Shown piece after piece: positions 61,700 to 64,000 of a stretch of 64,000 bases of DNA (within the stretch, counting starts at the first letter, position 1; the number at the start of each line of letters is the position of its first letter). This DNA is from Parelaphostrongylus tenuis (Eukaryota; Nematoda; Chromadorea; Rhabditida; Metastrongylidae). The stretch is from the NCBI GenBank assembly GCA_019055375.1, contig JAHQIW010003779.1, positions 1 through 64,000 on the forward strand, written 5' to 3'. Below the pieces are notes generated by a model. That model saw only the letters and a program-made list of their open reading frames with translations, did not search any database and was not told where the DNA came from. The position numbers were made by a program, and so were the translations under genes.

Positions 61700-62470
61700 G
61701 ATTTCCCCTCAAAAACCCAATTGAGAGCGATCAAGATGTTGTCCTGTGCTGAAACGCTGCATAACTCACATCATGACTAAATGGAAATCGACAGCGCCCT
61801 AAAGAACATAAGACAATGGCGCTACTATTCACTAGACGATCGAGTCATCGAATTTTCCTGTGAGGACCACATTTAGATTCAAGTTGAAGAAGAACTGTTG
61901 CCGCAGGATCTTTGAACAGAACCCCCTTTCCTACGTGACTACTAAATAGATCAGTAGTCCTAACTGATGAATACGAGTTGTTTGCCGTAGGAAAAAAAAG
62001 CTGCGTTGAAGAGGCATCGGCTCTTATAGAAGAATGCGCAGTTTGCATCGCCATTGAATGAAATAGTTGTGAGGGAAATGGAAGTCATATCCGATTACAG
62101 TACATCTACGATAAGTGTTAACAAACAACAGTTCCAGAACATCTTTAAGGAGGTTTGACCAGAGTATAAGTCAAAGTCGCAAAAATAAACTCGGAAGAAA
62201 AATCTAATAAATTCGGTCAAGTCTCACGAACATGACGTGACTACTGCCCTTTGTAAGGCTGCGTAGCTAATCACAAAAAAAGCCGTACTCCTTTCTTTCA
62301 ATTCCGCTGTAAGATCGCGGAGGAAAAATTTTTGGACTAGAGGATCTAGCACGTGAACATCCAGCCTGAGAACTGCTAGGTCGAACTCTGTCAGCACAAT
62401 ATGCCGTGGATGAAGCTAAACTAACCGAACGAACGGGATACGGATGAGGAATAAAGCTGAAGAATTATGC
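61700..62470. other. Unassigned intron sequence
   Basis: Inside the copy B intron between 60,959 and 62,962. Nothing supported. Confidence 0.35.
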
Positions 62471-62479
62471 TCTCGCTGT

Positions 62480-62610
62480 TAATCAATCCCCACGGATGAG
62501 CCATGCATTCATCTGGAGTCGTTCGAAGTGATTGGACATTCTCTTGGTTTTTACAGCGATTTGCGATCATCGATGTATCGAGTCACTGCGCCACATGCGC
62601 TCTACACAGG
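62480..62610 (-). mobile_element. S2 SINE fragment
   Basis: 'caatccccacggatgagcc' 3' end and 'gtcactgcgccacatgcgct' head, with an internal deletion. Confidence 0.5.
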
Positions 62611-63579
62611 GAATGCGGTTTGTAAATCACAAACAAGCGATAGATAAGCCCATCGAAGCCTGTTCTGCATTTTATCTCTTTGTGGTAGTCTTGATTAACT
62701 ACGGAAAAGCAGTATACAGGTAATAAACACGGAAGAGGAAGTCTATTTTACTACTCGCTTCCCATTTAGAATGCCCTTAAGGTTAAACATCAATATAGGG
62801 AAAATATATGCCCGATTTCGACAACGGATGTTGAAAGGCGATATTTTAATTGAAGAGAGGATATTGTTCTACTAAGCGATGCAAATCATAACCACTTCCC
62901 ATCCCATGTATTCACTTGAAATATCGTGTTGTAGAGCATATATCAAGAAATTAAAATGTACCAGTGACCGTACTTTTATTAAGGAGAACGAATAGCGCTT
63001 CACTAGCTTGTCCAAAAAGACTTTTCACCTTTTCTTTGTCAAAAGATTCCTCAATATCAGGCTCATCGACTAAAAATCAACATATTTAGGCAATTATGTA
63101 TTTTTTTTCTTAATTACATAGATGAATCACGTAATCACGTACCATCTTCTGTCTCTATCGCATCAGTCTCCATCGTCTCCTGCTGTTGTTTCTTCTTGTT
63201 CTTTCCTTTTCCAGAGGTTTTGTTCTTTATGTTAACTTCACGAGAGTCGAACATGAGACATCGATAGAGTGCACGAAATACTTGAAGGCATTACTAAAAT
63301 TTGATTAGAAAAAAAATTGTATATGTAGCAGTGTGACGTCACTAAACGTAGCATCACATAAACTTAATATGGACTAGTCAATTTCTGAAATTCGAACGAA
63401 AAGGCATTAAAGATGGAACGACTAGTTCCTCTACCTTGTATAGTTCTGAGTTGAACACATTGTAAGCTTTCGACCCTTTAATGCTACACAGATGCAGATA
63501 TGCACAAGCCGAAAGTGTTCCACGCTCGAGCTTTTCAAATGAGCTAAACGAACGAAATTTCCATCCAAGGATATAGACT

Positions 63580-63960
63580 GGTACGCAAAAAATTCGACCT
63601 CAGGCGGGACTTTAACCCGCATTCTACCCATGCCTGAGGCGCGTGCGACTACTATATCACCTAGGCTACCTCTCTGCTATCGCTCTTTCTTCGATATATA
63701 CAATCGCAGCCATCAGCAACCAGCCCTAAACGGGCTAGGTTAGGTAGCCACATACCGGCATCAAACCTCACTCAAGGTGGCTACTGTTCTCAATGAATAA
63801 TTCACCCGAACTCATAAATTTTATTATCCTTACTGTTCTTGGTTTGAATAGAGTGGCAGCGAAGTCATGGCCTCGGCGGTGTAGTGGTAGAAAGAAGCCA
63901 GCGACAGGATGAGACGTAAGTTCAACTCCCGCCTGAGGTCTAATTTTCGTATTGTATACA
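63580..63960. mobile_element. P element: outward-facing tRNA-like pair
   Basis: Minus module about 63,595-63,668 and plus module about 63,878-63,943 ('ggtgtagtggtagaaagaag', 'gttcaactcccgcctgaggt'). Outer flanks 'gtacgcaaaaaattcgacct' and 'aggtctaattttcgtattgt'. Lies just upstream of the first condensin copy B exon seen. Confidence 0.6.
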
Positions 63961-64000
63961 CTTGGATGATCTCTATAATATGATATTGTTACTTTGGAAA

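Larger units (their letters stand above)
51725..63565 (-). pseudogene. Condensin-II subunit D3 copy B, internally deleted
   Basis: Minus-strand copy keeping 5' exons absent from copy A: about 63,430-63,560 (SACAYLHLCSIKGSKAYNVF), 63,143-63,293 (CLQVFRALYRCLMFDSREV), 62,962-63,069, 60,703-60,959 (RSFALMHRLIDG), about 60,310-60,488 (SRIVYPRLAYWTFELDVIP), about 56,023-56,131 (CTDRLEYRTRLAQSVLDVL), about 55,850-55,950, about 55,625-55,700. Then exons shared with A from 55,30x to 54,18x, the IAAPNISSAYLCLATLMDA exon near 53,920-53,995, the KDEYEDSEK exon near 53,115-53,220, and three terminal exons (52,050-52,140, 51,905-51,980, 51,725-51,790). The exons matching A 18,494-18,920 and 21,304-25,730 are missing. 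The exon at 63,293 begins TAA in the reading frame. The first exon is probably beyond the window end. Most likely a pseudogene, or half of a misassembled locus. Confidence 0.82.

Overview
This is a stretch of animal nuclear DNA, almost certainly nematode and probably a clade V strongylid-like worm. The reasons are short exons with GT/AG introns and T-rich TTTCAG/TTTTAG acceptors, proteins closest in my memory to Caenorhabditis relatives (RAMP4, NDUFS2, an mTERF, condensin-II D3), and a very dense load of tRNA-derived SINEs, mariner MITEs and an RTE fragment. The genus assignment is inference. There is no bacterial operon, CRISPR array or phage. Five protein-coding loci can be supported; the rest is repeat-rich intergenic and intronic DNA.

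Layout. 1-16.4 kb is repeat DNA: an inverted duplication (0.97-2.57 kb against 9.3-11.9 kb), a broken copy of the 5' half of an NDUFS2 gene (about 5.3-6.8 kb, +), an RTE retrotransposon 3' end (4.2-4.9 kb, -) and a decayed mariner (about 15.0-15.8 kb). 16.7-26.2 kb (+) carries the middle and 3' exons of a condensin-II subunit D3 (NCAPD3/HCP-6) gene without its 5' exons. 26.3-30.5 kb is a cluster of a repeat called R1 here. 30.6-33.4 kb (-) is an mTERF-domain (MTERF3-like) gene. 40.9-42.4 kb (+) is a three-exon RAMP4/SERP gene with a mariner MITE in intron 1. 44.0-47.6 kb (-) is the main NDUFS2 (complex I 49 kDa) copy. 49.4-63.6 kb (-) is a second condensin D3 copy that keeps the 5' exons but has lost large internal blocks.

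Three sets of inverted duplications tie the window together. IR1 is 0.97-2.57 / 9.3-11.9 kb, IR2 is 3.33-6.85 / 45.9-48.9 kb (NDUFS2 5' half) and IR3 is 16.48-28.3 / 49.6-55.57 kb (condensin D3). The two condensin copies are complementary: the + copy lacks the N-terminal exons and the - copy lacks most central HEAT-repeat exons, so neither encodes a full protein in this window. Several breakpoints fall inside SINE copies. An assembly that collapsed or joined two haplotypes is a real alternative.

The best candidate for something undescribed is an element family (called P here) made of two tRNA-like modules pointing outward from a shared centre of about 200 bp. It is a foldback element whose terminal inverted repeats look like tRNA genes, with at least seven pairs in the window. 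Other repeats are a GAGCGC-type tRNA-derived SINE (S2), a GGCCGAGTGG-type SINE (S3), a GC-rich element (R4), two foldback MITEs and several microsatellites, one of them grown inside the arms of a palindrome.

The genes are housekeeping genes (chromosome condensation, mitochondrial respiration, mitochondrial gene expression, ER translocation) with no sign of joint function beyond NDUFS2 and MTERF3 both acting in mitochondria.
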